A stretch of DNA of 64,000 bases from Clostridia bacterium (GTDB lineage Bacteria; Bacillota; Clostridia; Christensenellales; UBA1242), in assembly GCA_900767715.1 (NCBI GenBank), contig CAAGAD010000005.1:558001-622000 (forward strand), read 5' to 3'. Each line of letters begins with the position of its first letter. The first letter of the stretch is position 1. The position numbers and the translations under genes were made by a program. Shown one piece after another: positions 54,298-62,992 of this stretch. The notes beneath the pieces are model-generated. The model worked only from the letters and a program-made list of their open reading frames with translations. It was not told the DNA's origin and made no database searches.

Positions 54298-54340
54298 AAT
54301 GGTATGTAACATTCATATATACAAAAGCAAAACACATAAA

Positions 54341-54363
54341 GAATGCCAATAGGCATTTTTTAT
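54341..54363 (+). terminator. Terminator of HtrA-like gene
   Basis: Stem GAATGCC / GGCATTT with T-run; it lies directly before the -35 of the next promoter. Confidence 0.75.
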
Positions 54364-54391
54364 TGCAAAAGTAAAAAAAATATGCTATTAT
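54363..54391 (+). promoter_or_regulatory. relA promoter
   Basis: TTGCAA (54363-54368), 17-bp spacer, TATTAT (54386-54391); GGAG at 54399-54402 begins almost at the predicted start. Confidence 0.6.
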
Positions 54392-54407
54392 TTCGTTTGG
54401 AGAAAAT

Positions 54408-56282
54408 ATGAACACGTTATTAGAACACGCCAAGTCGCAGTTCGATTTGGTCACTGATGAGAAGGTAAGAACACTTGTCCGCGAAATGTTGTCCATTGCG
54501 AACGAGATGCACCTAGACACACAGACCAGAGTCGCGGGGCTTTTGTACTACCCATACACGCTGGGGCTTGTAGATGAGGAAAAGATTGAAACCGAATACT
54601 CACAAGAGATTTTCACCATCGTAAAGTCATTAGACAAACTCGAACAACTCAACTATTCACAACAAAAAATTGAAGCGGAAAACTTGCGTAAAATGTTTTT
54701 CGCCATAACCAAAGACATTCAAGTCATAATGCTCAAACTGGCTTTTGTCATCGCGCGTATGCGTCACCTATACGACAAGACGGACGACGAACAACTGGCG
54801 TTCTGCAATGCGGTTATGGATTTGTATGCACCATTGTCTGCGCGTTTGGGGTTGTCTAGTTACAAAACCGAGTTGGAAGACAAGGCCTTCTTGCGCCTAA
54901 AACCACACGAATATAACGACATTATCACCCAAGTGGGCGAACGCTATGTCGAGCGCGAAGCCAAGGTCAACAAACTCATCGACCTAGTCAAAGAGTGTAT
55001 GGCAGAACTCGACATCAAGGGTCGCGTTTCGGGAAGAAAGAAGCATATTTACAGCATATATAAGAAACTGATTGCACACAAGACGCTAGATAAAATCTAC
55101 GACCTTATTGCCGTGCGTGCCATTGTCAATAGCGTGGCAGAGTGCTACGCATTGCTCGGCAAAATTCACAGCGTGGTCACCCCATTGCAAAACAGGTTCA
55201 AAGACTACATCGCCATTCCAAAGTCTAACGGCTATCAATCATTGCACACGACAGTGATGTTTGACGGCGTGCCAGTGGAAGTGCAAATCCGCACAGCAGA
55301 AATGCACAAATACGCCGAATTCGGTGTGGCGGCGCACTGGCTCTACAAGGAAAAACGCACCACTCAAAGTTCGCTCGACACCAAACTTGGTTGGGTTCGC
55401 GAAATGCTTGATTCAAAATCTACACCGGAAGACTTGGCAAGCAGTTTGAAAGTGGATATTTATGACGGCGAAATCTTCGTTCAAACGCCAAAAGGCAAGG
55501 TCATTCACTTGCCAGCGGGCTCAACACCTATCGACTTTGCCTACCACATTCACAGCGACATCGGGCACAAATGCGTGGGCGCGAAAGTCAACGGCAAAAT
55601 GGTGCCGACCACCACTCACCTAAACAATGGTGACATTGTGGAAATCGTCACCAATCCAAACTCGAAAGGTCCGTCTCGCGACTGGCTCAAATTCGTCAAG
55701 ACCGGTGCGGCGCGAAACAGCATTAACAACTTCTTCAAGCGCACAATGAAGGAAGAAAACATCAAACTCGGTCACACAATGCTCGAACAAGCCGTCCGCG
55801 AAAAAGGCTACCAGCCAAGCAAGGTTATCACGCTGGAATATCTCAAAACGGCAATGGAAAAGTACAACATTACGGTTGAAGAAGAATTTTATGCAACGCT
55901 CGGCGCAAACGCAATTCCTATTCGTTCGGTCGCCAACAGATTGGTACAGTTGTATTTGAAAGACATCAAGCAAGAACAAAACTTGCTCGAACAAAACCAA
56001 ATGGCGAACATTCGCCTAAACGAACCAAGCGAAAAGTTGATTGACATTAAAGGGCTCAACAACATCTTGCTCAAATTCGCTGGCTGTTGTCACCCAATGC
56101 CCGGCGACGCGATTATCGGCTTTGTTTCCACAGGTCGCGGGGTAATCATTCACCGTGCAATATGCCCAAACGTTGCCTGCTTCGACACCAGCCGACTGAT
56201 TGAAGCCTCGTGGAAAACTCTTCCACCAAAGCCAACGACAAAAAAGTCGGGAAAAAACAAGACAAAAAAAGACGCTGACTAA
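54408..56282 (+). CDS. relA: (p)ppGpp synthetase, RelA/SpoT family, hydrolase site lost, ACT absent
   Basis: This 624-residue long RSH protein makes the alarmone (p)ppGpp during starvation. The hydrolase half is degenerate: the His-Asp pair expected in LLHD is Tyr-Tyr (RVAGLLYYPY, 47-48) and KLADRLHN is KLAFVIAR (110-117). The synthetase half is intact (GRKKHIYSIYKKL, YIAIPKSNGYQSLHT, VEVQIRTAEMHKYAEFGVAAHW). TGS (IFVQTPKGKVIHLPAGSTPIDFAY) and the zinc-finger region (AGCCHPMPGDAIIGF) follow. The protein ends about 35 residues after ICPNV, so the ACT domain is missing; usual length is 720-750. Confidence 0.9.
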   Translation: MNTLLEHAKSQFDLVTDEKVRTLVREMLSIANEMHLDTQTRVAGLLYYPYTLGLVDEEKIETEYSQEIFTIVKSLDKLEQLNYSQQKIEAENLRKMFFAITKDIQVIMLKLAFVIARMRHLYDKTDDEQLAFCNAVMDLYAPLSARLGLSSYKTELEDKAFLRLKPHEYNDIITQVGERYVEREAKVNKLIDLVKECMAELDIKGRVSGRKKHIYSIYKKLIAHKTLDKIYDLIAVRAIVNSVAECYALLGKIHSVVTPLQNRFKDYIAIPKSNGYQSLHTTVMFDGVPVEVQIRTAEMHKYAEFGVAAHWLYKEKRTTQSSLDTKLGWVREMLDSKSTPEDLASSLKVDIYDGEIFVQTPKGKVIHLPAGSTPIDFAYHIHSDIGHKCVGAKVNGKMVPTTTHLNNGDIVEIVTNPNSKGPSRDWLKFVKTGAARNSINNFFKRTMKEENIKLGHTMLEQAVREKGYQPSKVITLEYLKTAMEKYNITVEEEFYATLGANAIPIRSVANRLVQLYLKDIKQEQNLLEQNQMANIRLNEPSEKLIDIKGLNNILLKFAGCCHPMPGDAIIGFVSTGRGVIIHRAICPNVACFDTSRLIEASWKTLPPKPTTKKSGKNKTKKDAD

Positions 56283-56300
56283 CAAGCCAGCGTTTTTTAT
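56271..56300. terminator. Bidirectional terminator, relA / trxB
   Basis: Stem ACGCTG / CAGCGT with A- and T-runs on both sides; it overlaps the relA stop codon. Confidence 0.75.
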
Positions 56301-56331
56301 TTTGAGTTTTTAAATTTAGCCACAGCGTGCG

Positions 56332-57240
56332 TTAAATATTGTCGATATAATGGCAAGCAGAGAGCGCGCTTATTGCGCCGTCGCTTACTGCGGTAGTGAG
56401 TTGGCGAACCGCTTTTGTTCGACAGTCGCCCGCCACGAACACGCCAGCCGTCTTGGTGGCACATTTTTCGTCCGCCAAGAAATAACCCCTTTCATCAAGT
56501 TCGGCAAGGTTTGCAAATCTTGCATTCTTTGGTTCTTGCCCGATTGCCACGAACACGGCGTTGCAGTTCAAAATTTGTTTCTCGCCCGTTTTAGTGGAAG
56601 TAAGTTCCAGACCAACAAGTTCGCTCTCGCCTACAAACGCACTAGCCGAAACATTAGCAATATGCTTCACATTCGGTTTGGACAAAAGCGTTTCCACCAG
56701 TTTTTTGTCGCCAAAGAACTTGTCCGTCCAAGTGCAGATAAACACTTGTGCGCAATAGCCCGACAACAGAATGCCATATTGCAAGGCGCTATTGCCGTCA
56801 CCGATGAGAGCGACGTTCTGTCCCTTGTAAAATGGTCCGTCACACACGGCGCAATAACTCACGCCCTTGCCGACAAGTTTCTCTTCGTTTGCTAGATTGA
56901 GATGTTTGTGTTTGACGCCCGTTGCCAAAATTACAGCCTTTGCTTGCAAGGTTTTGTTTGGCAGATGGACGTTAAAGGTGTCGCCCACCTTTTCCACCTT
57001 TTGCACTTCGTCAAACTCGACGTTTGCGCCCAAAGATGAGATTTGCTCAAACAAATTGTCACTAAATTCAATGCCCGAAATGGACTTTATGGACGGGAAG
57101 TTCTCCACTCTTGGCGAATTGGCAATCTGCCCGCCAAAGCCCGTGCTTTCGATGATTGTAACACTTTTGCCGTTTCTCAAAGCATACAGGCAAGCAGTCA
57201 TTCCTGCCGTGCCTGCGCCTACAATTATTATGTCTGTCAT
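56332..57240 (-). CDS. trxB: Thioredoxin reductase
   Basis: This 302-residue FAD/NADPH enzyme reduces thioredoxin-like disulfides. FAD motif VGAGTAGMTACLYALRNGK, redox Cys pair CAVCDG, NADPH motif GDGNSALQYGILL and C-terminal GVFVAGDCRTKAVRQLTTAVSDGA are present. I chose ATG 57240 (MTDIII), 1 nt after the nrdD stop; 57309 would overlap nrdD deeply. Being the last gene of an nrdD-trxB operon suggests it feeds electrons to the Grx-like tail of NrdD. Confidence 0.92.
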   Translation of the reverse strand: MTDIIIVGAGTAGMTACLYALRNGKSVTIIESTGFGGQIANSPRVENFPSIKSISGIEFSDNLFEQISSLGANVEFDEVQKVEKVGDTFNVHLPNKTLQAKAVILATGVKHKHLNLANEEKLVGKGVSYCAVCDGPFYKGQNVALIGDGNSALQYGILLSGYCAQVFICTWTDKFFGDKKLVETLLSKPNVKHIANVSASAFVGESELVGLELTSTKTGEKQILNCNAVFVAIGQEPKNARFANLAELDERGYFLADEKCATKTAGVFVAGDCRTKAVRQLTTAVSDGAISALSACHYIDNI

Positions 57241-57241
57241 A

Positions 57242-59617
57242 TTAGCCCTTATAGTTCTCCGTAAAAGCCTTGATATTGCTTGCGTTCTCGTATGCGGTGA
57301 AGCCGTCATTCTTCATAACAACAAGTGTTGGAGCAGATTTGATGCCGAATTTTTTAGTTAAATCAACATTTTCTTCCGCATCAATCCACTCGTAAGCGAT
57401 GTGCGCGCCGTCAAGCATCATTTTTGCCATTTTGCAGTTTGGACAAGTCTTTGTGCCGAAAAGCATAATTTTGTTGCCCGTGCATTCACATTTATTTTCT
57501 TCCGCCTTTGGCTCGTCGTGGTTTACACAGTGTGTCAAGTGGGAGTTGTTTATATCGTAAGTCTTGCGGTGTTTGTATTCTTCTACCTTGCCATCATTCC
57601 AGTTTTGCACTGGACGATAGTAACCGGTGATACGACTATATACTTCCGTCTTGCCACCACAGTGTGGGCAGATTGGTTGCTCGCCAGACAAATAGCCGTC
57701 CTTTGCACATACCGAATATGTTGGCGACATTGTGTAGTATGGGAGTTTGTAGTTTTCTGCAATCTTACGAACCAAGTTTGCACAAGACTTCCAGTCGCTC
57801 AAACGTTGACCCAAGAATGCGTGGAACACTGTGCCTGATGTGTAAAGTGTCTGCAATTCGTCTTGAATGTCGAGCGCCTTGAAAATGTCGTCGGTGTAAT
57901 CCACTGGCAAGTGAGAACTATTGGTATAGTATGGTGTGCCATTACCTTCGGTGGCTGTGATGATGTCTGGGTAAAGTTTCTTGTCTTTTGACGCCAAACG
58001 ATAACTTGTAGATTCGGCTGGTGTGGCTTCTAGGTTGTACAAATCGCCATACTCTTCCTGATAGTCACTCAATTTATTACGCATAAAGTTGAGTACCTTT
58101 TTAGTCCATTCTTGACCCTCTTTGGTGGTTAGGTCGGTGCGCAACCATTTTGCGTTTTTGCAGGCTTCGTTCATACCAACTAAACCGATAGTTGAGAAGT
58201 GGTTTTTGAATGTGCCGAGATAACGTTTGGTGTATGGATACAAACCTTGTTCAAGGTAGGTTGTGATTGTGTCACGTTTGATTTTTAGGCTTCTGGCAGC
58301 CGTGTTCATAAGTTTTTCTAGGCGAATAAAGAACTCTTCTTCTGTGTCGCTCAAATATGCAAGACGTGGCATATTGAGAGTGACAACGCCTATTGAGCCA
58401 GTACTTTCGCCACTACCGAAATATCCGCCCGATTTCTTTCTCAATTCACGCAAATCTAGACGCAAGCGACAACACATACTGCGCACGTCGCTTGGTTGCA
58501 TATCGCTGTTGATATAGTTCGAGAAATATGGCGTACCATATTTTGCAGTCATTTCAAACAACAAACGGTTATTTTCTGTGTCTGACCAGTCAAAGTCTTT
58601 GGTGATTGAATAGGTTGGAATTGGATATTGGAAACCACGGCCGTTGGCGTCGCCTTCAATCATAATTTCGATGAACGCCTTGTTGACCATAGCCATTTCT
58701 TTTTCACAATCTTTGTATTTGAAGTCTTGTGGCTTGCCACCAACAATGGCAGGAAGTTCAGCCATATCGTTTGGCACTACCCAGTCGAGAGTGATGTTGG
58801 TAAATGGTGCTTGCGTACCCCAACGAGATGGAGTGTTTACGCCATAAATGAATGATTGCAAGCATTGTTTAACTTCTTTGTAACTCAAATTGTCTTTTTT
58901 GACAAATGGAGCGAGATAGGTGTCGAACGAACTGAACGCTTGCGCGCCCGCCCATTCGTTCTGCATAATGCCCAAGAAATTCACCATTTGGTTGCAAAGT
59001 GTGGACAAGTGCGACGCAGGACTAGAACAAATCTTGCCAGGAACTCCGCCCAAGCCTTCAACGATGAGTTGCTTTAATGACCAACCAGCGCAATAGCCGG
59101 TGAGCATTGACAAATCGTGCAAATGCATATCTGCGCGACGGTGTGCGTTGGCAATTTCTTCATCATAGATTTCACTGAGCCAATAGTTTGCAGTGATTGC
59201 GCCCGAGTTGGACAAAATGAGTCCGCCGATTGAATAGGTTACAGTCGAATTTTCTTTCACGCGCCAGTCATTGACTTTGAGATATTTGTCAATTGTTTCT
59301 TTGTAGTCGATGAGAGTATCGTTAGCATTGCGAATGCGCTCGTGCTGTTTTCTATATAATATATACGCCTTTGCAGTCTTGGCGTGACCGTTCTCAATCA
59401 GCACCTTTTCTACAATGTCTTGAATCTCCTCCACCTTTGGAATAGGATTTTTGGCAGTATTTTGGTCCAAAATGGTTTGCACTTTGAGTGCTAGTTCGTG
59501 CGCCAAAAGGTTGTTAGTTCCACCGCAAGCAACGGCAGCCTTGTAAATGGCATTTTCAATCTTAGATAGTTCAAACTTTTCTTTGCGACCATCTCTTTTC
59601 AAAATTGTAATTATCAT
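57242..59617 (-). CDS. nrdD: Class III ribonucleotide reductase NrdD with fused glutaredoxin-like domain
   Basis: This 791-residue oxygen-sensitive enzyme makes deoxyribonucleotides. In order: ATP-cone (ILKRDGRKEKFELSKIENAIYKAA, 1-90); glycyl-radical barrel; zinc site (SVCAKDG...CPHCGGKTEVYSR); glycyl radical motif RITGYYRPVQNWN with Gly665; then, beyond the usual end, a Cys-rich linker and a thioredoxin/glutaredoxin-fold domain (about 715-791) with active-site Cys-Pro-Asn-Cys (725-728) and the cis-Pro in KSAPTLVV. The gene is coupled to trxB. This supports a thiol-dependent rather than formate-dependent reductase. Confidence 0.93.
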   Translation of the reverse strand: MIITILKRDGRKEKFELSKIENAIYKAAVACGGTNNLLAHELALKVQTILDQNTAKNPIPKVEEIQDIVEKVLIENGHAKTAKAYILYRKQHERIRNANDTLIDYKETIDKYLKVNDWRVKENSTVTYSIGGLILSNSGAITANYWLSEIYDEEIANAHRRADMHLHDLSMLTGYCAGWSLKQLIVEGLGGVPGKICSSPASHLSTLCNQMVNFLGIMQNEWAGAQAFSSFDTYLAPFVKKDNLSYKEVKQCLQSFIYGVNTPSRWGTQAPFTNITLDWVVPNDMAELPAIVGGKPQDFKYKDCEKEMAMVNKAFIEIMIEGDANGRGFQYPIPTYSITKDFDWSDTENNRLLFEMTAKYGTPYFSNYINSDMQPSDVRSMCCRLRLDLRELRKKSGGYFGSGESTGSIGVVTLNMPRLAYLSDTEEEFFIRLEKLMNTAARSLKIKRDTITTYLEQGLYPYTKRYLGTFKNHFSTIGLVGMNEACKNAKWLRTDLTTKEGQEWTKKVLNFMRNKLSDYQEEYGDLYNLEATPAESTSYRLASKDKKLYPDIITATEGNGTPYYTNSSHLPVDYTDDIFKALDIQDELQTLYTSGTVFHAFLGQRLSDWKSCANLVRKIAENYKLPYYTMSPTYSVCAKDGYLSGEQPICPHCGGKTEVYSRITGYYRPVQNWNDGKVEEYKHRKTYDINNSHLTHCVNHDEPKAEENKCECTGNKIMLFGTKTCPNCKMAKMMLDGAHIAYEWIDAEENVDLTKKFGIKSAPTLVVMKNDGFTAYENASNIKAFTENYKG

Positions 59618-59648
59618 ATTAAATCTCCCTTCTTTGTTTGCTATTTTC

Positions 59649-59677
59649 GTTATATATCAAGAAAGAAAATCTATCAA
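59649..59677 (-). promoter_or_regulatory. nrdD proximal promoter
   Basis: Minus strand TTGATA (59677-59672), 17-bp spacer, TATAAC (59654-59649). Leader of about 25 nt with AAGGGAG. Confidence 0.6.
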
Positions 59678-59702
59678 ATTAATTTATGAAAAATTTTTTT
59701 AA

Positions 59703-59731
59703 AAAAAATGCAAATTTTAGTTGCATTTTTT
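59703..59731. terminator. Hairpin with T-run upstream of nrdD
   Basis: Stem AAAAAATGCAA / TTGCATTTTTT with a 7-nt loop, T-run on both strands. On the minus strand it would end a leader RNA before the nrdD proximal promoter. Confidence 0.55.
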
Positions 59732-59777
59732 ATTTTACTAGTCCAAAAAATTCATTTTTTGCCCAAAATTTTGCTAA

Positions 59778-59793
59778 ACACCATATATATTGT
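59778..59793. promoter_or_regulatory. NrdR-box-like palindrome
   Basis: ACACCATATATATTGT; the minus-strand reading matches 14 of 16 positions of the NrdR consensus ACACWATATWTWGTGT. A weaker half-match lies at 59806-59821, but the 28-bp spacing is not the usual three helical turns. Confidence 0.4.
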
Positions 59794-59983
59794 ATTTCAC
59801 ACGTTACTAAAATACTAGTGTTATTTGCTATGTCATACCACAATAGTTTTGAACAAATGGCTGTCAAAACTTAATTTTTAATACATTTTCCATTCAAATT
59901 TAATATATGGTGGTGTAAAACGAGTCAAACCACTAGCGTGTTCGACGCTGGCAAAAGTTTATTAAAAATTTACTACAATATGA

Positions 59984-60012
59984 AAAAGACTTTTGAAAGT
60001 CAAAAGTCTTTT
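59984..60012 (-). terminator. Terminator of the aspS operon
   Basis: Stem AAAAGACTTTTGA / TCAAAAGTCTTTT with loop AAG, overlapping the stop of the gene at 60011. Confidence 0.75.
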
Positions 60013-60499
60013 ACTTAAAAATTTCGGCATATTCTTCAAAACGGCATCTTTCAATGTTGAGTCTAATGCTATAAAGATTGTCAATCAATGTGCGTTCACG
60101 CTCGGTGAGTTCTTCCTCTGGTTCAATGTGCATATAAAGCATATCAAGAGCCTTGCTAACGTTGTGAGACCTTCTCTTCTCTATTCTACACTCGGGCAAA
60201 ATGATTTTCTTTTTGCCTTGGTTGTCAAGGGCGATGCTTTCGGCGGGCGTTGAGATTTGTGCTAGGCTAAATTCATAATCGGGAGAATTGGTGTTACAGT
60301 CAACATCGATTTTCAAATCGTGCCCCGTGGTGTAGAAAGACAAATCAATCGAGCGTTTTCCATACTCCGCTCGTGATGCAAGCGCGACTAAATCAAAAAC
60401 ATTCATATCGGGCAACAAAAGATTGGCTTTCTTTTGTCGACACTTTTTTGAAAATATTGTGAGCCTAGCAAGATAGTCGGTTAAAGATAGTTTGTTCAT
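60011..60499 (-). CDS. Hypothetical protein downstream of aspS
   Basis: I do not recognise this 162-residue soluble protein. It has a basic N-terminal helical part, a central strand-rich part (YTTGHDLKIDVDCNTNSPDYEFSLAQI) and a C-terminal charged helix (PEEELTERERTLIDNLYSIRLNIERCRFEEY). It begins 3 nt after the aspS stop, so it shares the operon, but no link to translation is apparent. Confidence 0.65.
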   Translation of the reverse strand: MNKLSLTDYLARLTIFSKKCRQKKANLLLPDMNVFDLVALASRAEYGKRSIDLSFYTTGHDLKIDVDCNTNSPDYEFSLAQISTPAESIALDNQGKKKIILPECRIEKRRSHNVSKALDMLYMHIEPEEELTERERTLIDNLYSIRLNIERCRFEEYAEIFK

Positions 60500-60501
60500 A
60501 A

Positions 60502-62247
60502 TTATTCCTTATCCAAGTCTAGTTTAATGTGGACGTCTTTGAGTTGTTTGTCGGTTACATAGTTTGGTGCGCCCATAAGGACGTCTTGACCCGTCTTATT
60601 GAGTGGGAAAGCAATGACATCACGAATGTAGTCGCAGTCAAAGAATATCATCAAAAGTCGGTCAAAGCCAAATGCTGCGCCCGCGTGTGGTGGAGCGCCA
60701 TAACTGAACGCATTGTAGAGTGCTGGGAATTTGTTTTCAACAACTTCTCTGTCATAGCCGGCAATCTCAAACGCCTTGACCATAAGTTCTGGGTCGTGGT
60801 TGCGGACTGCACCGCTGGCGAGTTCGACGCCGTTCAACACTAGGTCATATTGGTATGCCAAAATGTCTAGTGGTGCTTTGTTCAATAGGCTATCCATTGC
60901 CCCTTGTGGCAAGGAGAATGGGTTGTGTGCAAAGTCAACGCTTTGAGTGTCATCGTTCCATTCATAGAATGGGAAATCTACAATCCAGCAGAAATGCAAT
61001 TTGTTTTCATCGATTAGACCGAGTTCTTTGCCAAGTCGGTTACGTAAACTGCCGGTAAGTTTGGTAGCGACAGTCTTGCTGTCGGCAATGATGAAAACTG
61101 TGTCGCCCTTTTGAGCGCCAGTGCGGTGCAAAATGTTGACCTTTTCTTCGTCGGACAAGAATTTGACAACACTGCCGGTGAGTTCGTCGCCCACTTTAAT
61201 GTATGCCAAGCCTTTACCTTCAAGACTTACAATATATTTGGTCATTTCGTCATAGAACGAGCGTGGCTTGCCTTCGGTGTGTGCGCAGATTGCCTTGATA
61301 GTCTTGCCTTTGAATGCGTTAAACTCGGTGTTATGCAAAATATCGGTCAAGTCATAGCACAAGAGTGGGTTTCTAAGGTCTGGCTTGTCCGAGCAATATT
61401 TGTCCATTGCAACAGCGTAAGGAATGTGCTCGAATGGCGCGCTAGTCATCACCTTGTCGCTCATCTGTGGCACAAGGCGAGTCATAACGGTTTCCATTGC
61501 CGAGAAAACGTCTTCTTGTGTGGCGAAACTCATTTCAAAGTCGGCTTGGTAGAATTCACCTGGGCTACGGTCGGCACGTGAGTCCTCATCTCTAAAACAA
61601 GGAGCGATTTGGAAATATTTATCAAATCCGGACACCATCAAAAGTTGTTTAAACTGTTGTGGTGCTTGTGGCAGGGCGTAGAACTTGCCCGCATTCAATC
61701 GGCTAGGCACCAAAAAATCACGTGCGCCCTCTGGCGAACTGCTGGTAAGTATTGGGGTCTGAACTTCGGTAAAGCCAAGGTTGTGGAAAATTTGGCGAGT
61801 TGCCAAAAGCATTTTTGACCTTGCATCAATAATCTTGAATGTTTCAGGGTTTCTCAAATCCAAAAATCTGTATTTTAGGCGCAAATCTTCTTTCGAATTG
61901 CCCGACTCGTCAATCTCGAATGGCAAAGCCTTGGTGCATTTGCCGAGCACGTCAATCTTCTCAACGTCAATTTCGATGTCGCCAGTTGGCATATTCTTAT
62001 TCTTGCTTTCACGTTCAATGACCTTGCCTGTGGCACGGATAACAGTTTCTTTGGTAATGCCGTCAATCATACTTTCGTCGCGCACAAAAAGTTGTGTAAG
62101 CCCGAAATGGTCACGCAAAGTGACGAATGTCAATCCGCCCAAACGACGAATGGCGTTCACCCAACCGCTCAAAACCACTTGTTCGCCCGCGTCGGTTAGT
62201 CTTAATTCTCCGCAGTTGTGCGTGCGATAACAGTTTTTGTTAATCAT
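60502..62247 (-). CDS. aspS: Aspartyl-tRNA synthetase (bacterial type)
   Basis: This 581-residue class II synthetase charges tRNA-Asp, and perhaps tRNA-Asn. Features: N-terminal OB-fold (GWVNAIRRLGGLTFVTLRDHFGLTQLFV), motif 2 FRDEDSRADRSPGEFYQADFEMSF, the inserted bacterial GAD domain, and motif 3 GAAFGFDRLLMIF. Normal length. AGGAGA ribosome site. Confidence 0.96.
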   Translation of the reverse strand: MINKNCYRTHNCGELRLTDAGEQVVLSGWVNAIRRLGGLTFVTLRDHFGLTQLFVRDESMIDGITKETVIRATGKVIERESKNKNMPTGDIEIDVEKIDVLGKCTKALPFEIDESGNSKEDLRLKYRFLDLRNPETFKIIDARSKMLLATRQIFHNLGFTEVQTPILTSSSPEGARDFLVPSRLNAGKFYALPQAPQQFKQLLMVSGFDKYFQIAPCFRDEDSRADRSPGEFYQADFEMSFATQEDVFSAMETVMTRLVPQMSDKVMTSAPFEHIPYAVAMDKYCSDKPDLRNPLLCYDLTDILHNTEFNAFKGKTIKAICAHTEGKPRSFYDEMTKYIVSLEGKGLAYIKVGDELTGSVVKFLSDEEKVNILHRTGAQKGDTVFIIADSKTVATKLTGSLRNRLGKELGLIDENKLHFCWIVDFPFYEWNDDTQSVDFAHNPFSLPQGAMDSLLNKAPLDILAYQYDLVLNGVELASGAVRNHDPELMVKAFEIAGYDREVVENKFPALYNAFSYGAPPHAGAAFGFDRLLMIFFDCDYIRDVIAFPLNKTGQDVLMGAPNYVTDKQLKDVHIKLDLDKE

Positions 62248-62354
62248 AAATTCTCCTAAATTAGTCTGCTAGAATACTAGTATTTATAGCAATAATATTA
62301 TACTTATTGTGGTGAAATGTCAATCAAAAGTTGGACAATTAACACTTGAGAAAA

Positions 62355-62383
62355 TTGACTATACTCTAAAATGTGGGTATAAT
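62355..62383 (+). promoter_or_regulatory. PAP2 gene promoter, predicted leaderless
   Basis: TTGACT (62355-62360), 17-bp spacer, TATAAT (62378-62383); the A of the ATG at 62390 is exactly 7 nt beyond. Confidence 0.7.
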
Positions 62384-62389
62384 AATAGA

Positions 62390-62959
62390 ATGGATAACGC
62401 AACTATTAACTTTATGATGCAACACATGCACGGTAGCAAATTCGTCAACTACCTTATGAAATTCATCACCTATCTCGGCGAATACGGGCTTATTTGGGTA
62501 GTTCTCTTGATTGTGCTCATCTGCATTCCAAAGACGCGAAAAATCGGTATAATCGCCACAATCTGCTTGCTGGTGGAACTAGTTTTGTGCAACGGAGCAC
62601 TCAAACCAATCATCGCACGCGAGCGTCCATTCGCGAAAAACACCGCAATACTCGACTTCTTGCATTCAATCGGGCTGAAAATTCCAAAAGACGGCTCATT
62701 TCCATCAGGTCACACCGCGTCATCATTCGCCGTGGCAGTAAGCCTAATGCTTTTGACTGGCAAAAGGGCTTGGGGTGCGCTGGTGGTGGCATTCTTGATT
62801 GCATTTTCGCGCGTATTCTTGTGCGTGCACTATCTCACCGACGTTTTGGGCGGAATGATACTCGGCACTTCCGTCGCCCTTGTCGTCTGTCTAATCTACA
62901 AAACAAAACAAAAATCTAAATCCACCAAAACAGAAACTTCACAGACCACAACAGAATAA
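62390..62959 (+). CDS. PAP2-family membrane lipid phosphatase
   Basis: This 189-residue protein with about five or six membrane helices removes phosphate from lipid phosphates such as undecaprenyl pyrophosphate or phosphatidate. The three catalytic motifs are complete: Lys72...Arg79-Pro80 (KPIIARERP), Pro-Ser-Gly-His (105-108) and Ser140-Arg141...His147...Asp151 (SRVFLCVHYLTD). Start 62390 follows the promoter; the longer frame from 62309 begins upstream of it. A Ser/Thr/Lys tail ends the protein. Confidence 0.9.
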   Translation: MDNATINFMMQHMHGSKFVNYLMKFITYLGEYGLIWVVLLIVLICIPKTRKIGIIATICLLVELVLCNGALKPIIARERPFAKNTAILDFLHSIGLKIPKDGSFPSGHTASSFAVAVSLMLLTGKRAWGALVVAFLIAFSRVFLCVHYLTDVLGGMILGTSVALVVCLIYKTKQKSKSTKTETSQTTTE

Positions 62960-62965
62960 ATGTTG

Positions 62966-62992
62966 AAAAAAACTCCTAAAAGGGAGTTTTTT
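62966..62992. terminator. Bidirectional terminator, PAP2 / HAD genes
   Basis: Stem AAAAACTCC / GGAGTTTTT between convergent genes. Confidence 0.85.

Larger units (their letters stand above)
59618..60010. other. 393-nt region upstream of nrdD
   Basis: It contains, on the minus strand, the nrdD promoter (59649-59677), a terminator-like hairpin (59703-59731), a NrdR-box-like site (59778-59793), a second possible promoter TTGACT/TATTAA (59928-59923 and 59905-59900) and the terminator of the gene at 60011. The plus-strand ORF at 59686-59874 has no ribosome site and spans the hairpin, so I do not call it. The layout suggests a transcribed leader with attenuation. Confidence 0.4.

Noticed and set aside
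59686..59874. Plus-strand 62-residue ORF upstream of nrdD
   Set aside because: No ribosome site, it runs through a terminator-like hairpin, and the composition is that of translated AT-rich spacer.
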